From NCBI GenBank assembly GCA_947259295.1, contig CAMYMG010000096.1:1-61487 (forward strand): a stretch of 61,487 nt of DNA. Reading direction: 5' to 3'. The DNA is from an uncultured Rhizobiaceae bacterium. Lineage in GTDB: Bacteria > Pseudomonadota > Alphaproteobacteria > Rhizobiales > Rhizobiaceae. Shown one piece after another: positions 16,964-25,293 of the stretch. Made by a program: the position numbers and the translations under genes. The number at the start of each line of letters is the position of its first letter. The stretch's first letter is position 1. Under the pieces are notes generated by a model, which was not told the DNA's origin, ran no database searches, and saw only the letters and a program-made list of their open reading frames with translations.

Positions 16964-18043
16964 CTAGCCGGCAAGACTTGCGCTTAGCAGGAGCAGGCCG
17001 AGCAGGAAGACAAAAGCCGCGCCGCTGATCTCGATCGTCGTATGCACGCGGTTGCCGGCGCGTCCGTCGCCGGCAAGGGCGACGGCCCAGTTCTTCGCTG
17101 TGACTGCCAGGATGGCGAGCGCCGAAACAGTGATCGCCGTACCGAGCGCCATGGCGAATACGGAAAGGATCCCGCCAACCCACAGACCGTTGAGGAAGGC
17201 GAAGCTCAGTACGATCAGCGCGCCCGAGCAGGGACGCAGGCCGACTGCGACAATCGCCGACCAAGCGGTTCGCCAACTGAAGCGCTCGCCCGACAGCAAG
17301 GCAGGGTCCGGCGCATGGCTGTGGCCGCAGGTGGCGCAGACCTCGCCGGCGGCATGACTGTGGGAATGATGGTCGTGCGCATGCTCATGGCTGTGACTAT
17401 GCGCATGGCTGTGGGCGTGACTATGCCCGTGGTCGGAATGCGCGTGCGCATGGGCTGCCGAGAGGCTGTGCGCTGGACCGGTGCCCAGCAGGCCCAACAC
17501 CAGCGGCCCCGCCTTCCGCCACAGCAGCCAGGCGCCAAACAGCGTGATCATGGCGTAGCTCGCGATCTCCAGGAATGTGGTCGCGTCGGTCATAGACACG
17601 GAGGTTCCGCGCAGCACGAGGAAGGCGAGTGTCATGACGGCGATAGCCGTCAGGGCCTGCAGGAAGGCCGAGACGAAGGACAGCATTACGCCGCGCCTCA
17701 GCGCCACTTCGTTGGCCAGCATGTAGGAGGAGATCACCGCCTTGCCGTGGCCCGGCCCGGCGGCGTGGAAGATGCCATAGGCAAAGGACAGGCCGACCAT
17801 CAGCCACAGCTTGCTGCCGTCGTCGCGCATCGCCTTAAGCGCCCCGGTCAGCGACCGGTAGAATTGCTGCTGGTGGACATTGATCCACTGCATCCAGTGG
17901 GCGAAGGGACCGGTCGATTGCACCATGGCGTCGTTGTTGCCGATGCCGAGCGAGCTTGCCGCGTGGGCGTGGCCGACGAGATGCGATGCGACATAGGCGG
18001 CCACAAGGATGGCGAAGATGACGCGGACGGTGATCTTCTTCAC
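16964..18043 (-). CDS. nickel/cobalt transporter, NicO/RcnA family
   Basis: This 359-residue polytopic membrane protein has the NicO pattern: AYGIFHAAGPGHGKAVISSYML in an early helix, a long histidine-rich cytoplasmic or periplasmic loop (about residues 195-245), then SAIVAVGLRPCSGALIVLSFAF. Members transport Ni2+ or Co2+, often outward, as with RcnA of E. coli. It starts 3 bases after the DUF1007 gene ends, and this pair is common in proteobacteria, which suggests one transport unit. The direction of transport cannot be told from sequence. Confidence 0.9.
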   Translation of the reverse strand: MKKITVRVIFAILVAAYVASHLVGHAHAASSLGIGNNDAMVQSTGPFAHWMQWINVHQQQFYRSLTGALKAMRDDGSKLWLMVGLSFAYGIFHAAGPGHGKAVISSYMLANEVALRRGVMLSFVSAFLQALTAIAVMTLAFLVLRGTSVSMTDATTFLEIASYAMITLFGAWLLWRKAGPLVLGLLGTGPAHSLSAAHAHAHSDHGHSHAHSHAHSHSHEHAHDHHSHSHAAGEVCATCGHSHAPDPALLSGERFSWRTAWSAIVAVGLRPCSGALIVLSFAFLNGLWVGGILSVFAMALGTAITVSALAILAVTAKNWAVALAGDGRAGNRVHTTIEISGAAFVFLLGLLLLSASLAG

Positions 18044-18046
18044 GGA

Positions 18047-18706
18047 TTAACCCTGGGCCTGGCAGTTGAGTTCGAGGCGGGTGGCAAAGATCTTGCTGAG
18101 GTCGGTGCCGGAGGGGTCGCTGAAGAAGGCATCGGTGAGGCTGCCCTGGTTCTGGGCGATGGCTTCGTCGGGGTCGGGCCGGATCACTGTGCGCGTGCAG
18201 TCCGCAGGCATGTCGGCGACGGCCATGTTGGCGTCTTCTGTGAAGTCGATGGCGGTGTAGAAGGTCGGGTCATAGACGCCGAAATCGACCTTGCCGCTGA
18301 GCGGCAGCGCCGCCTTGGGCTGGGATTCGAACATCACGATCAACTGGTCGTTTTCGTAGTTTGCCATCAGCTGCGGAGGCGGGTTCATCGCCACGTCCTT
18401 GCCGTCGACAGACACGAGCTGGAAATAGTTGAACTCGGCCAGCGAGGCGTAGATCGTGTCGGAGACTTCCTTCAGTTCGCCATCGTCGAGCTTGAGGTCA
18501 CCGTTCTGGTCGAACTCGACCAGAACGGTGCTGGAGAAGAGATCGTCGAAGCGCCACAGGTGCCTGAGCGACTTGACCGTCCCGTCGCCATTGACCACGA
18601 CGTCGAGCCTGGCCTCGGCGAAAACATGCGGATGGGCTGTCGCCTCCCCCGAAAGGGCAAGTGCCGCCGCTATGGTCGTAAGGCTGACAATGAAGCGCTT
18701 GCGCAT
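18047..18706 (-). CDS. DUF1007 family periplasmic protein
   Basis: From the ATG at 18706 this protein has 219 residues: a signal peptide (MRKRFIVSLTTIAAALALSG, cut near ATA|HPH) and the DUF1007 body with HPHVFAEARLDVVVNGDG and an EF-hand-like acidic loop DQNGDLKLDDGEL. DUF1007 proteins are periplasmic partners of NicO transporters and probably handle the metal. An earlier in-frame ATG at 18787 overlaps the stop of the LysR gene (TGATG) and would add 27 residues before the signal peptide; coupled translation from there is possible but the signal peptide favours 18706. Confidence 0.87.
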   Translation of the reverse strand: MRKRFIVSLTTIAAALALSGEATAHPHVFAEARLDVVVNGDGTVKSLRHLWRFDDLFSSTVLVEFDQNGDLKLDDGELKEVSDTIYASLAEFNYFQLVSVDGKDVAMNPPPQLMANYENDQLIVMFESQPKAALPLSGKVDFGVYDPTFYTAIDFTEDANMAVADMPADCTRTVIRPDPDEAIAQNQGSLTDAFFSDPSGTDLSKIFATRLELNCQAQG

Positions 18707-18786
18707 GAGCCGGATCACGATCGAGAGGGATTGAATTTCGAACAACTTATCAGAAACCGGGCGAAATTGGGACAGTGTAACTGTCA

Positions 18787-19686
18787 TCAGCCCTTTTCAT
18801 GGGCCTTGAACCACTGGACGAGGAAGTCGACGAAGACCCTCACCTTGGCCGGGAGATAGCGACGATGCGGATAGACTGCGAAAATGCCGCCACCCGTGAG
18901 CATGCGGTCGGTCAGGAGCGGCACCAGCCGGCCCGCCTCTATGTCGGACGCGGCAATGAAGTCCGGCAGGATGGCAAAGCCCAGGCTCGCCACGGCCGCG
19001 GCGCGCGCCGCCATCGGGCTGTTCACTTCCAGCGGGCCCGAGACGCTGACGCTCACCGGCTCGCCATTGTCGCCGAGGAACGGCCAGTTCGACATCCAGC
19101 GGCCATTGGTGTCGATGATGCAGGGGAGATGGGCGAGATCCTGCGGCCTTGTCGGCGTGCCGCGCCTGGCGATCAGGTCGGGTGAGCCCACGACCCTTAC
19201 GGAGAAGGGGGCCAGGCGCCGCGCGATCAGCGAAGAATTCTCCAGCCGCGATATGCGTATGGCGAGGTCGAAACCTTCCTCGACGAGGTCGACGAAACGA
19301 TCGTCCAACTGGATATCGAGAACGATGTCGGGATGCTCGACGGCGAAATCGATCAGCGACTGGCCGATCGCGGCATCGCCGAAGGTGCGCGGCGCCGACA
19401 GCTTGATGCGGCCGCGCACGTCGCCCGAGGATTCCCTGACGGTCTCGGCCAGGCTGTCGACGTCCCGGATGATCTCCGATGCGCGCTGGAAGTAGGTGTG
19501 GCCGGTTTCGGTGAGCGAGAACTGGCGCGTCGTGCGGTTGAGGAGCAGGGCGCCGAGGTCGTCCTCCAGTTCGCGCACATATTTCGACAGCAGTGCCTTG
19601 GAGCGGCCGATCTTGCGAGCCGCCGCCGAGAATCCTTCCGCCTCTACGACGTCGATGAAGGCGCGCATGCGGGTGAGCGTGTCCAT
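18787..19686 (-). CDS. LysR family transcriptional regulator
   Basis: This 299-residue regulator has an N-terminal winged helix-turn-helix (MDTLTRMRAFIDVVEAEGFS, KIGRSKALLSKYVRELEDDLG) and a C-terminal periplasmic-binding-protein-like effector domain (about 90-295). It belongs to the CrgA/DmlR-like group that often acts on a neighbouring operon. The amidase gene lies upstream on the same strand with only 3 bases between them, so the two are probably co-transcribed and the regulator may answer to the amidase substrate or product. Confidence 0.93.
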   Translation of the reverse strand: MDTLTRMRAFIDVVEAEGFSAAARKIGRSKALLSKYVRELEDDLGALLLNRTTRQFSLTETGHTYFQRASEIIRDVDSLAETVRESSGDVRGRIKLSAPRTFGDAAIGQSLIDFAVEHPDIVLDIQLDDRFVDLVEEGFDLAIRISRLENSSLIARRLAPFSVRVVGSPDLIARRGTPTRPQDLAHLPCIIDTNGRWMSNWPFLGDNGEPVSVSVSGPLEVNSPMAARAAAVASLGFAILPDFIAASDIEAGRLVPLLTDRMLTGGGIFAVYPHRRYLPAKVRVFVDFLVQWFKAHEKG

Positions 19687-19689
19687 GGC

Positions 19690-20886
19690 TCATGCCCTCC
19701 CGGCGGCGGTAAGGATCTCGATGCCGAGTGCGATCAGGGCGCGGTCGGTATCCGGCGGGCCGAGCAGCGAGATGCCGAAGGGCGCGCCGTCGATTTCCCC
19801 GAGCGGCAGCGTGATCTGCGGGAAACCCGAAAGGCCGGACCAGCACAGCATGCAGATGGCACGCTCGCGGAAATCCCGGAACTCCTCGGCCGTGCCGTCG
19901 CTCTTTGGCGCGATGCATGGCGCCGTCGGCATGACGATGAAGCCGTCGTCGCTGAGCATGTCGCGAAGCTCGGCGCGGAAGGCGTCGCGACGGGCATTCT
20001 CGCTCGACACGTCGGCGTCCGAGACGGTCTTGCCGAATTCGAAGCGATCGAGCGTCGCCTTGCCGAGCCTGTCCTCGCGGCCGGTGATCCACGCGCCATG
20101 CGCAGCCCAGGCCTCCCGGGCCTGCAGCTTGCGCATGCACCAATAGAGTTCGTCAGTTGTCTGGGTGGGTGGTGCCAGGCGCGTCGGGCTGCCGGTGACG
20201 CCGGCGACGATGCCGACCAGCCTACGGTGCTCAGCCGCCTCGAGGGCCCCCTGTACGAGTTCGTCTAGGAGATCGACTGACAGTGGCCGGGTGAGTGGGG
20301 TTGCGTGGCGGTCCTGCCCCAACATCACTCCACCGACCGCCGCATAGGTCGCGGCATCGCGGGCGAACCAGCCGAAAGTGTCGAAGGAGGGGGCGAGCGG
20401 CATCGTGCCCTCGAGCGATATGCGGCCCTGCGTGGTGCGCAGTCCGATCAGGCCGCAGAAACCCGCCGGTATGCGCACCGAGCCGCCGGTGTCGGAACCG
20501 GTGGCGATATCGACCAGACCACCAGCGACCGCCGCGACCGATCCCGACGAGGAGCCGCCGGTGACGCGGCCGGGTGCGGCCGGATTGACCGGGTGGGGGA
20601 AATGCACGTTCTGGCCGAGCATCGAGAAAGCGAGTTCCTCGGTCTGGGTCTTGCCGGCGAAACGTGCGCCGGCGTCGAGCAGCTTCTGCACCGCAGGGGC
20701 CGTGGCTCTTGCCGGCTCGCCCTCGGCGAATTTCTCGGGATTGCCGCAACCGGTGACGTAGCCGGCGACATCGAAGATATCCTTCACGCCGAGCGACAGT
20801 CCTGCGAGGGGCCCGGTGGCGGCACTCGCCACGGGCACAGCCGACAGATCGAGAAAAGCGTTGAGCGGGTCGCGGGTGGTCAGCAT
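19690..20886 (-). CDS. amidase signature family amidase
   Basis: This 398-residue enzyme carries the amidase-signature triad: Lys35 in GVKDIFDVAG, the cis-serine within GGSSSGSVAAVAGG (about Ser113), and the nucleophile Ser136 in GSDTGGSVRIPA. Such enzymes hydrolyse amides to a carboxylic acid and ammonia. At about 400 residues it is shorter than GatA and lacks that family's full C-terminus, so it is not the glutamyl-tRNA amidotransferase. The substrate is unknown. The LysR gene follows directly. Confidence 0.92.
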   Translation of the reverse strand: MLTTRDPLNAFLDLSAVPVASAATGPLAGLSLGVKDIFDVAGYVTGCGNPEKFAEGEPARATAPAVQKLLDAGARFAGKTQTEELAFSMLGQNVHFPHPVNPAAPGRVTGGSSSGSVAAVAGGLVDIATGSDTGGSVRIPAGFCGLIGLRTTQGRISLEGTMPLAPSFDTFGWFARDAATYAAVGGVMLGQDRHATPLTRPLSVDLLDELVQGALEAAEHRRLVGIVAGVTGSPTRLAPPTQTTDELYWCMRKLQAREAWAAHGAWITGREDRLGKATLDRFEFGKTVSDADVSSENARRDAFRAELRDMLSDDGFIVMPTAPCIAPKSDGTAEEFRDFRERAICMLCWSGLSGFPQITLPLGEIDGAPFGISLLGPPDTDRALIALGIEILTAAGRA

Positions 20887-20960
20887 TGTTCATCATCCGG
20901 ATACGACGGACGCACCTTTGTTCGACGCAGGATTTTTTTCAAGCGAGGCACCGTTTTTAA

Positions 20961-20989
20961 TTGATTGTGAATGCAGGCGACTCTATATC
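20961..20989 (+). promoter_or_regulatory. candidate promoter of the ornithine decarboxylase leader
   Basis: TTGATT (20961-20966), a 17-base spacer and TATATC (20984-20989) form a reasonable sigma-70 promoter. A transcript from here would carry about 430 leader bases before the decarboxylase start at 21430. Confidence 0.45.
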
Positions 20990-21025
20990 CGCCTTGCCCA
21001 AAGTCGCACGTGCCTGTGGGTGTCC

Positions 21026-21429
21026 GCCGATCCTCGAATGGTGAGGGAAATCGGTAAGGTAACTGGAGCTAACCCCTCCAGCCGGTTCGACGGCCAACCG
21101 CCAAACCGGGGACATCTTGAAGCAACGACGGTGAGGGCCTTTCTGGTTCTCTTCCGGCTGTCCAAAAGCCGGGGTTACTGAAGAGGCACACCATCATTGC
21201 CGGCAGTGCGGAACGGGGTCTCCCAATCCAAGCCAAGGCAGACAAAGCGGACCGGAGCCGGGCAGGCCGAGGTTCATCGCCGCGCGATACGCGCTCGTGA
21301 ATCCGGGGTCTCCACCGGCTGGTTTCATGAGAAGCGACCGCGCCTTTGTCCACCGCGGAGAGGCGTAGCCTAGAGGCACGCCGCCGCAGCCTGATTGCGC
21401 ATGGAGAAATCCTTGCGATGGAGAGACCT
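21026..21429 (+). ncRNA. structured 5' leader of the ornithine decarboxylase gene (speF-type RNA candidate)
   Basis: Four hairpins follow one another: 21026-21055 (GCCGAT-CCTC with GAGG-ATCGGT), 21063-21081 (CTGGAG/CTCCAG), 21082-21109 (CCGGTT/AACCGG with an inner GGC/GCC) and 21154-21172 (CCGGCT/AGCCGG). An open frame of 47 codons, ATG at 21038 to the stop at 21181, crosses them but lacks a ribosome site. Rfam describes a speF leader RNA upstream of ornithine decarboxylase genes in alphaproteobacteria, and position and size suit it. I could not compare it with the family model. No other gene is visible between 20887 and 21429. Confidence 0.55.
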
Positions 21430-22563
21430 ATGGCTACCCAGCGCGTGCTCGACTTCCTCGCCACCCGACGTCCCGCCGGCCCCTGCCTCGTCGTCGACCT
21501 CGACGTCGTCGGCGACAACTTCCGCGCCTTCGAGAGGGCGCTGCCGGACTCGAAGATCTACTATGCCGTGAAGGCCAACCCGGCGCCGGAAATCCTGCGG
21601 CTGCTTGCCTCGATGGGCTCGTCCTTCGACTGCGCCTCGGTCGCCGAGATCGAAATGGCGATGGATGCCGGCGCCACGGCCGACCGCATCTCCTTCGGCA
21701 ACACGATCAAGAAGGAGCGCGACATCGCGCGCGCCTTCGAACTCGGCATCCGGCTGTTCGCCGTCGACTGCGTCGAGGAGGTCGAGAAGGTCGCCCGCGT
21801 CGCACAGGGCGCGCGAGTCTTCTGCCGCGTGCTGACCGACGGCGAGGGCGCCGAGTGGCCGCTGTCGCGCAAGTTCGGCTGCGTGCCGGCGATGGCCGTC
21901 GACGTGCTGCGGCACGCCCGCAAGCTCGGCCTCAAGGCGCATGGCGTGTCGTTCCATGTCGGGTCGCAGCAATGCGACCTGACCGCCTGGGACCGCGCGC
22001 TCGGCGACGCCAAGCAGGTCTTCGCGACGCTGGCCGAGGAAGGCATCGTGCTGAAGATGGTCAACATGGGCGGCGGTTTCCCGACCCGCTATCTGCGCGA
22101 CGTTCCCGTTGCCCAGGCCTACGGCCAGGCGATCTTCGGCGCGCTGCGCAAGCATTTCGGCAACCAGATCCCCGAGACCATCATCGAGCCCGGCCGCGGC
22201 ATGGTCGGCAATGCCGGCGTCATCAAGTCGGAAGTCGTGCTGATCTCGAAGAAGTCCGACAATGACAATGTGCGCTGGGTGTTCCTCGACATCGGCAAGT
22301 TCGGCGGTCTCGCCGAAACCATGGACGAGGCGATCCGCTACCCGATCGTGACGCAGCGCGACCAGGACGAGAAGAGCCCGTGCGTGCTCGCCGGCCCGAC
22401 CTGCGATTCGGCCGACGTGATGTACGAGAAGACGCCCTATCCGCTGCCGCTGTCGCTGACGATCGGCGACGAAGTGCTGATCGAAGGCACGGGCGCCTAC
22501 ACGACGACCTATGCCTCGGTCGCCTTCAACGGCTTCGAGCCGCTCCGATCCTACGTGATCTGA
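21430..22563 (+). CDS. ornithine decarboxylase (alanine-racemase fold, type III PLP enzyme)
   Basis: This 377-residue enzyme makes putrescine from ornithine, the entry to polyamine synthesis. It has the PLP lysine at 48 in YYAVKANPAP, the phosphate-binding NMGGGFPTRY and EPGRGMVGNAG motifs, and the catalytic cysteine near 325 in GPTCDSADVMYE. The start MATQRVLDFLATRR at 21430 matches rhizobial homologues and has GGAGAG 5 bases before it. Some members also use lysine or diaminopimelate; the cysteine environment favours ornithine. The long leader suggests control by polyamine or ornithine level. Confidence 0.92.
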   Translation: MATQRVLDFLATRRPAGPCLVVDLDVVGDNFRAFERALPDSKIYYAVKANPAPEILRLLASMGSSFDCASVAEIEMAMDAGATADRISFGNTIKKERDIARAFELGIRLFAVDCVEEVEKVARVAQGARVFCRVLTDGEGAEWPLSRKFGCVPAMAVDVLRHARKLGLKAHGVSFHVGSQQCDLTAWDRALGDAKQVFATLAEEGIVLKMVNMGGGFPTRYLRDVPVAQAYGQAIFGALRKHFGNQIPETIIEPGRGMVGNAGVIKSEVVLISKKSDNDNVRWVFLDIGKFGGLAETMDEAIRYPIVTQRDQDEKSPCVLAGPTCDSADVMYEKTPYPLPLSLTIGDEVLIEGTGAYTTTYASVAFNGFEPLRSYVI

Positions 22564-22589
22564 CGGCTCGCAAGAGCCGACAGGTCACG

Positions 22590-22617
22590 CGACGCCGGAA
22601 CGGAAGCTCCGGCGTCG
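22590..22617 (+). terminator. hairpin after the ornithine decarboxylase gene, likely terminator
   Basis: CGACGCCGGA (22590-22599) and TCCGGCGTCG (22608-22617) form a perfect 10-base stem with an 8-base loop 27 bases after the stop. The following T-run is broken, so efficiency is uncertain. Confidence 0.55.
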
Positions 22618-22663
22618 GATTGCATTGTTCGCGGATGGCGTCCGCACGATCAGGATCAAGGAC

Positions 22664-23239
22664 ATGGAAATCGCATTCGACCAGCCGGCTGTCGCTCCGG
22701 CACTGACCATCGGCATCGAGAACGAGGGCGACATCGCCGCCCGCGAGACGCTGCTTGCCCGCGCCATGGGCCCGAAGTGGAAGAAGAAGTCGTCGCAGAA
22801 GCTGAGGCGCGGCCGCCGGCCGTCGGAGGGGCTGTCGCTCGTCGCGCGGGATGAGACCGGGCGGCTGGTCGGCACGGTGCGGCTGTGGGACATCGCGCTT
22901 GGCGCCGATGGCCCGGCCGGGTTGCTGCTCGGGCCGCTGGCAGTCGAGCCGTCGCACAAGGGCGCCGGTGTCGGCTCGGCGTTGATGCAGCGCGCGATCG
23001 CCGAGGCGGGCCGTCTCGGCCATCGGGTCATCCTGCTCGTCGGCGATGCGCCTTATTATGCGCGCTTCGGCTTCTCGGCCGAGAATACGGGCTCGCTGGC
23101 GATGCCCGGTCCCTATGAGCGTGACCGCTTCCTTGCGCTCGAACTGGCTCCGGGCGCTATCGGCGATGCCAGGGGTACGCTCAAGGCGACGGGCCGCAAG
23201 GCCAGAAGGCACGAGACCCGGCTGCGGAACGCAGCCTAG
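22664..23239 (+). CDS. GNAT family N-acetyltransferase (YhbS-like)
   Basis: This protein of about 191 residues has the GNAT core: a strand region GTVRLWDIALG, the acetyl-CoA loop LAVEPSHKGAGVGSALMQRAI, and LVGDAPYYARFGFS, which is typical of YhbS-like members. The segment RAMGPKWKKKSSQKLRRGRRPSEGLSLV is found in rhizobial homologues that follow the ornithine decarboxylase gene. The substrate is unknown; a polyamine-linked role would be a guess from position. The start at 22664 has an AGGATCAAGG ribosome site; a TTG at 22625 is an alternative. Confidence 0.88.
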   Translation: MEIAFDQPAVAPALTIGIENEGDIAARETLLARAMGPKWKKKSSQKLRRGRRPSEGLSLVARDETGRLVGTVRLWDIALGADGPAGLLLGPLAVEPSHKGAGVGSALMQRAIAEAGRLGHRVILLVGDAPYYARFGFSAENTGSLAMPGPYERDRFLALELAPGAIGDARGTLKATGRKARRHETRLRNAA

Positions 23240-23263
23240 GCGCGACTGGCCCGGCCTGACAGA

Positions 23264-23290
23264 AATCCCCGCAGCCATGCTGCGGGGATT
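23264..23290. terminator. bidirectional terminator between convergent genes
   Basis: AATCCCCGCAG (23264-23274) pairs perfectly with CTGCGGGGATT (23280-23290) around a 5-base loop. It serves the rightward GNAT gene and the leftward SCP2 gene, whose transcript would continue TTTCTGT after the stem. Confidence 0.75.
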
Positions 23291-23305
23291 GGAAGCGTTG
23301 CTCGG

Positions 23306-23590
23306 TCAGCCGATGAACTGGCTGAGCGACATCGCCACCGACATGTCACCCTCGACCTTGATCTTGCCCGTCATGAAGGCGGTGGTCGGGCTGAGATCGC
23401 CGGCAATCAGGGATTCGAGATCGTCGAGTGACAGCTTGATGGTGCAGTCGGTGGGCTGGTCGGTGGTGGAGACCGTTTCGCCGTCGATGACGATGACGCC
23501 ATCCCCTCCGGTATCGAATTTCACGGAACGGTCGAAACCCGACGATTCGACTTTCGGCCTGATCTGCTCGGCGATTGCTTCGGTGCCCAT
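23306..23590 (-). CDS. SCP2 sterol-binding domain protein
   Basis: This 94-residue protein consists of one SCP2-like domain: a strand run including SVKFDTGGDGVIVIDG, then TDCTIKLSLDDLESLIAGDLSPTTAFMTGKIKVEGD, the usual lipid-binding SCP2 core. Bacterial members bind hydrophobic acyl-type ligands; the partner here is unknown. The ATG at 23590 follows CAGGAGA by 7 bases and is preferred over an upstream in-frame codon. Confidence 0.92.
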   Translation of the reverse strand: MGTEAIAEQIRPKVESSGFDRSVKFDTGGDGVIVIDGETVSTTDQPTDCTIKLSLDDLESLIAGDLSPTTAFMTGKIKVEGDMSVAMSLSQFIG

Positions 23591-23728
23591 TGCGTTCTCC
23601 TGTTGGACGATGCCGCGCCGCGCGCAGGCCATGCCGCAATGTGGAAGCGGCGCTGCTGTCCGTCAACAGTCGCCGAACGATCCGCCAGTGGCGAATGGTC
23701 CCGCTGCAGCAATCCGACTCGGGATTTC

Positions 23729-24250
23729 CTAGTGTTCCTTGAAGCCCTTCGACATTTCGCGGGCGGTTTCGCCGGCCTGCATCTTGCGGCGGATGGTGTT
23801 GTCGCGGATTTCTTCCTTCGACAGGAAGTCGACCTGTTCGATCATCACTTCCTTGATCAAATCCTCGCCGACGCGCTTGTTGATGCTGTCGCGCAGCCCG
23901 GCACGGAAGATGTCGAGATCAAGCGTCTCGTGCCTGACGAAGTCGAGGTCGGGATTGCCGTAGACATAGCTGTAGACCTGATCGGTTAGCAGAGCGTCGG
24001 CCGGCACGGACAGCCTCGCAAGCTCCTTGGGCTCGGCGGTGTAGACGAGCCTGGTCAGGAAATATCCGCCGATTCGGCCGTCGCGCATGACCGGCACCGA
24101 GACGATGTCGGTCTTGATGTAGTCTAGCCCGCCGAGGAGTGGCGGCGGCGGCGGGCCGTCGATCTTGGCCGACGCGGACTGGAAAGAATAGAAGACGGCG
24201 CCGATCGCCACCGCGCATACCCAGATTGCGGCCGCGACGAACTTGATCAT
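23729..24250 (-). CDS. conserved protein at the end of the flhA operon, single membrane anchor
   Basis: I cannot name this 173-residue protein. It has an N-terminal membrane segment or uncleaved signal (MIKFVAAAIWVCAVAIGAVFYSF), a proline run PPPPP near residue 36, and a periplasmic domain with VSVPVMRDGRIGGYFLTRLVY. The layout, one helix then a domain of about 130 residues, is like FliL, so a role near the stator is imaginable. Its start overlaps the stop of the flgN-like gene by 4 bases, which places it firmly in the flagellar operon. Confidence 0.75.
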   Translation of the reverse strand: MIKFVAAAIWVCAVAIGAVFYSFQSASAKIDGPPPPPLLGGLDYIKTDIVSVPVMRDGRIGGYFLTRLVYTAEPKELARLSVPADALLTDQVYSYVYGNPDLDFVRHETLDLDIFRAGLRDSINKRVGEDLIKEVMIEQVDFLSKEEIRDNTIRRKMQAGETAREMSKGFKEH

Positions 24251-24663
24251 CGCGCGTAGCCGAACTCGCCGGCCGAGTAGGTACCGTCCGTCTCGGCATT
24301 CTGGATGGCATTCTGCATCAGCGTGGCAATCTCGTTGACGGCGTTGAGATGGGCCCGGATGGCGGCTTCGTTGACGGCGAGCTTGCCGCGGAGGCGCTCG
24401 AGTCCCTGACGATGCTCAACCGGCGGCGGCGCGTCGCCGGCACCCCGCAGGGCGCGGGTCAGTTCATACAGGAAGCGGCTCTTGCGCACGTTGGAGGCCT
24501 TGATGTCGAAATTGATGTCCGTCCGGATGGCTGCCGTCTCTTCGTCGACGGCTTCCTCGATGCGTCCGATCAGGACGCCGAGATTGCCGGCATGCTGCGG
24601 CATCGCTTCGGCAATGGCCGTGCGCAGCGCGAGATCCTGACCGGGAAGACCGTATTCAGACAT
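24247..24663 (-). CDS. FlgN-like flagellar chaperone
   Basis: This 138-residue helical protein resembles the FlgN-type proteins coded after the rod-binding protein in rhizobial flagellar operons. It has long amphipathic helices (about residues 10-45 and 85-125, VNEIATLMQNAIQNAETDG) and the conserved NVRKSRFLYELTRAL segment. FlgN chaperones keep the hook-filament junction proteins FlgK and FlgL soluble before export. Sequence conservation in the family is low, so the assignment rests on context as much as sequence. Confidence 0.72.
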   Translation of the reverse strand: MSEYGLPGQDLALRTAIAEAMPQHAGNLGVLIGRIEEAVDEETAAIRTDINFDIKASNVRKSRFLYELTRALRGAGDAPPPVEHRQGLERLRGKLAVNEAAIRAHLNAVNEIATLMQNAIQNAETDGTYSAGEFGYAR

Positions 24664-24668
24664 GACTT

Positions 24669-25232
24669 TTACCCGCGATCTCTGGTTGAGGGGCTGGAGC
24701 CCGAGAAGTCCTGAACGAGCGTATCGTTGAGCCTGCGCAGCATGTCCTCGATGATGGCCGGCGCAATCTGAGAAGGCGTCGAGGGTTCGGCACCGCCGGT
24801 TGCGCGGGGAGGGCTATCCGGCACACCAAGCTTGCCTGCCGCGGCATAGTGATTGCCGAGGACCCGTTCGGCGATGCCGATACCGCCGCGCTCGGCGATC
24901 GAATCGGCGACCTTCTCGGCGAGCAGTGACTTCCACATGTCGCCGGCCATGCCCTTGCCGTAGACGGCGCCGGCGTCCTTCGGCAACATGTTCTGGATGA
25001 AGGTCTGCAGCACCATGGCCTCGAAGCGCTTGTAGGATTCTGGCGTGCCCGTCCTGGCTTTGGCGGCGCCGGCTGTCCCCGTGGCGCCGCTCTCCCCGAC
25101 CGAAAATGGCTCGGCGTTTGCAGCTACCTGACCGGCGCGCCCTGCCATTTCGGCGCGGGCAGCTTCGACACCCGCCGGATCCGCTGCGCGGACGACGTCC
25201 AGAACAATGTCGCTGGGTGGTGAGATTGCCAA
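24669..25232 (-). CDS. rod-binding protein, FlgJ N-terminal type (CheL-like)
   Basis: This 187-residue protein has the rod-binding core FEAMVLQTFIQNMLPKDAGAVYGKGMAGDMWKSLLAEKVADSIAERGGIGIA found in the N-terminal half of FlgJ and in Caulobacter CheL. It has no peptidoglycan-hydrolase half; the separate lytic transglycosylase gene at 37.0-37.7 kb may supply that role. It is needed for rod assembly in the periplasm. The family start, LAISPPSDIVLDVV, uses a TTG at 25232, since no ATG or GTG is in frame nearby. Confidence 0.85.
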   Translation of the reverse strand: MAISPPSDIVLDVVRAADPAGVEAARAEMAGRAGQVAANAEPFSVGESGATGTAGAAKARTGTPESYKRFEAMVLQTFIQNMLPKDAGAVYGKGMAGDMWKSLLAEKVADSIAERGGIGIAERVLGNHYAAAGKLGVPDSPPRATGGAEPSTPSQIAPAIIEDMLRRLNDTLVQDFSGSSPSTRDRG

Positions 25233-25293
25233 AAAGTGATGTCCTTGACCCTGATTCTGGCTGCGATCATGGACGTGTAAACTTGCGGCAACC

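Noticed and set aside
16955..16975. A terminator between brnA and the NicO gene (CTTGCCG/CGGCAAG)
   Set aside because: The stem is short, includes the NicO stop codon and has no U-tract on either strand.
17042..18859. A 605-codon rightward open frame opposite the NicO and DUF1007 genes
   Set aside because: It is an antisense shadow of two well-recognised genes, with shadow-like composition and no ribosome site.
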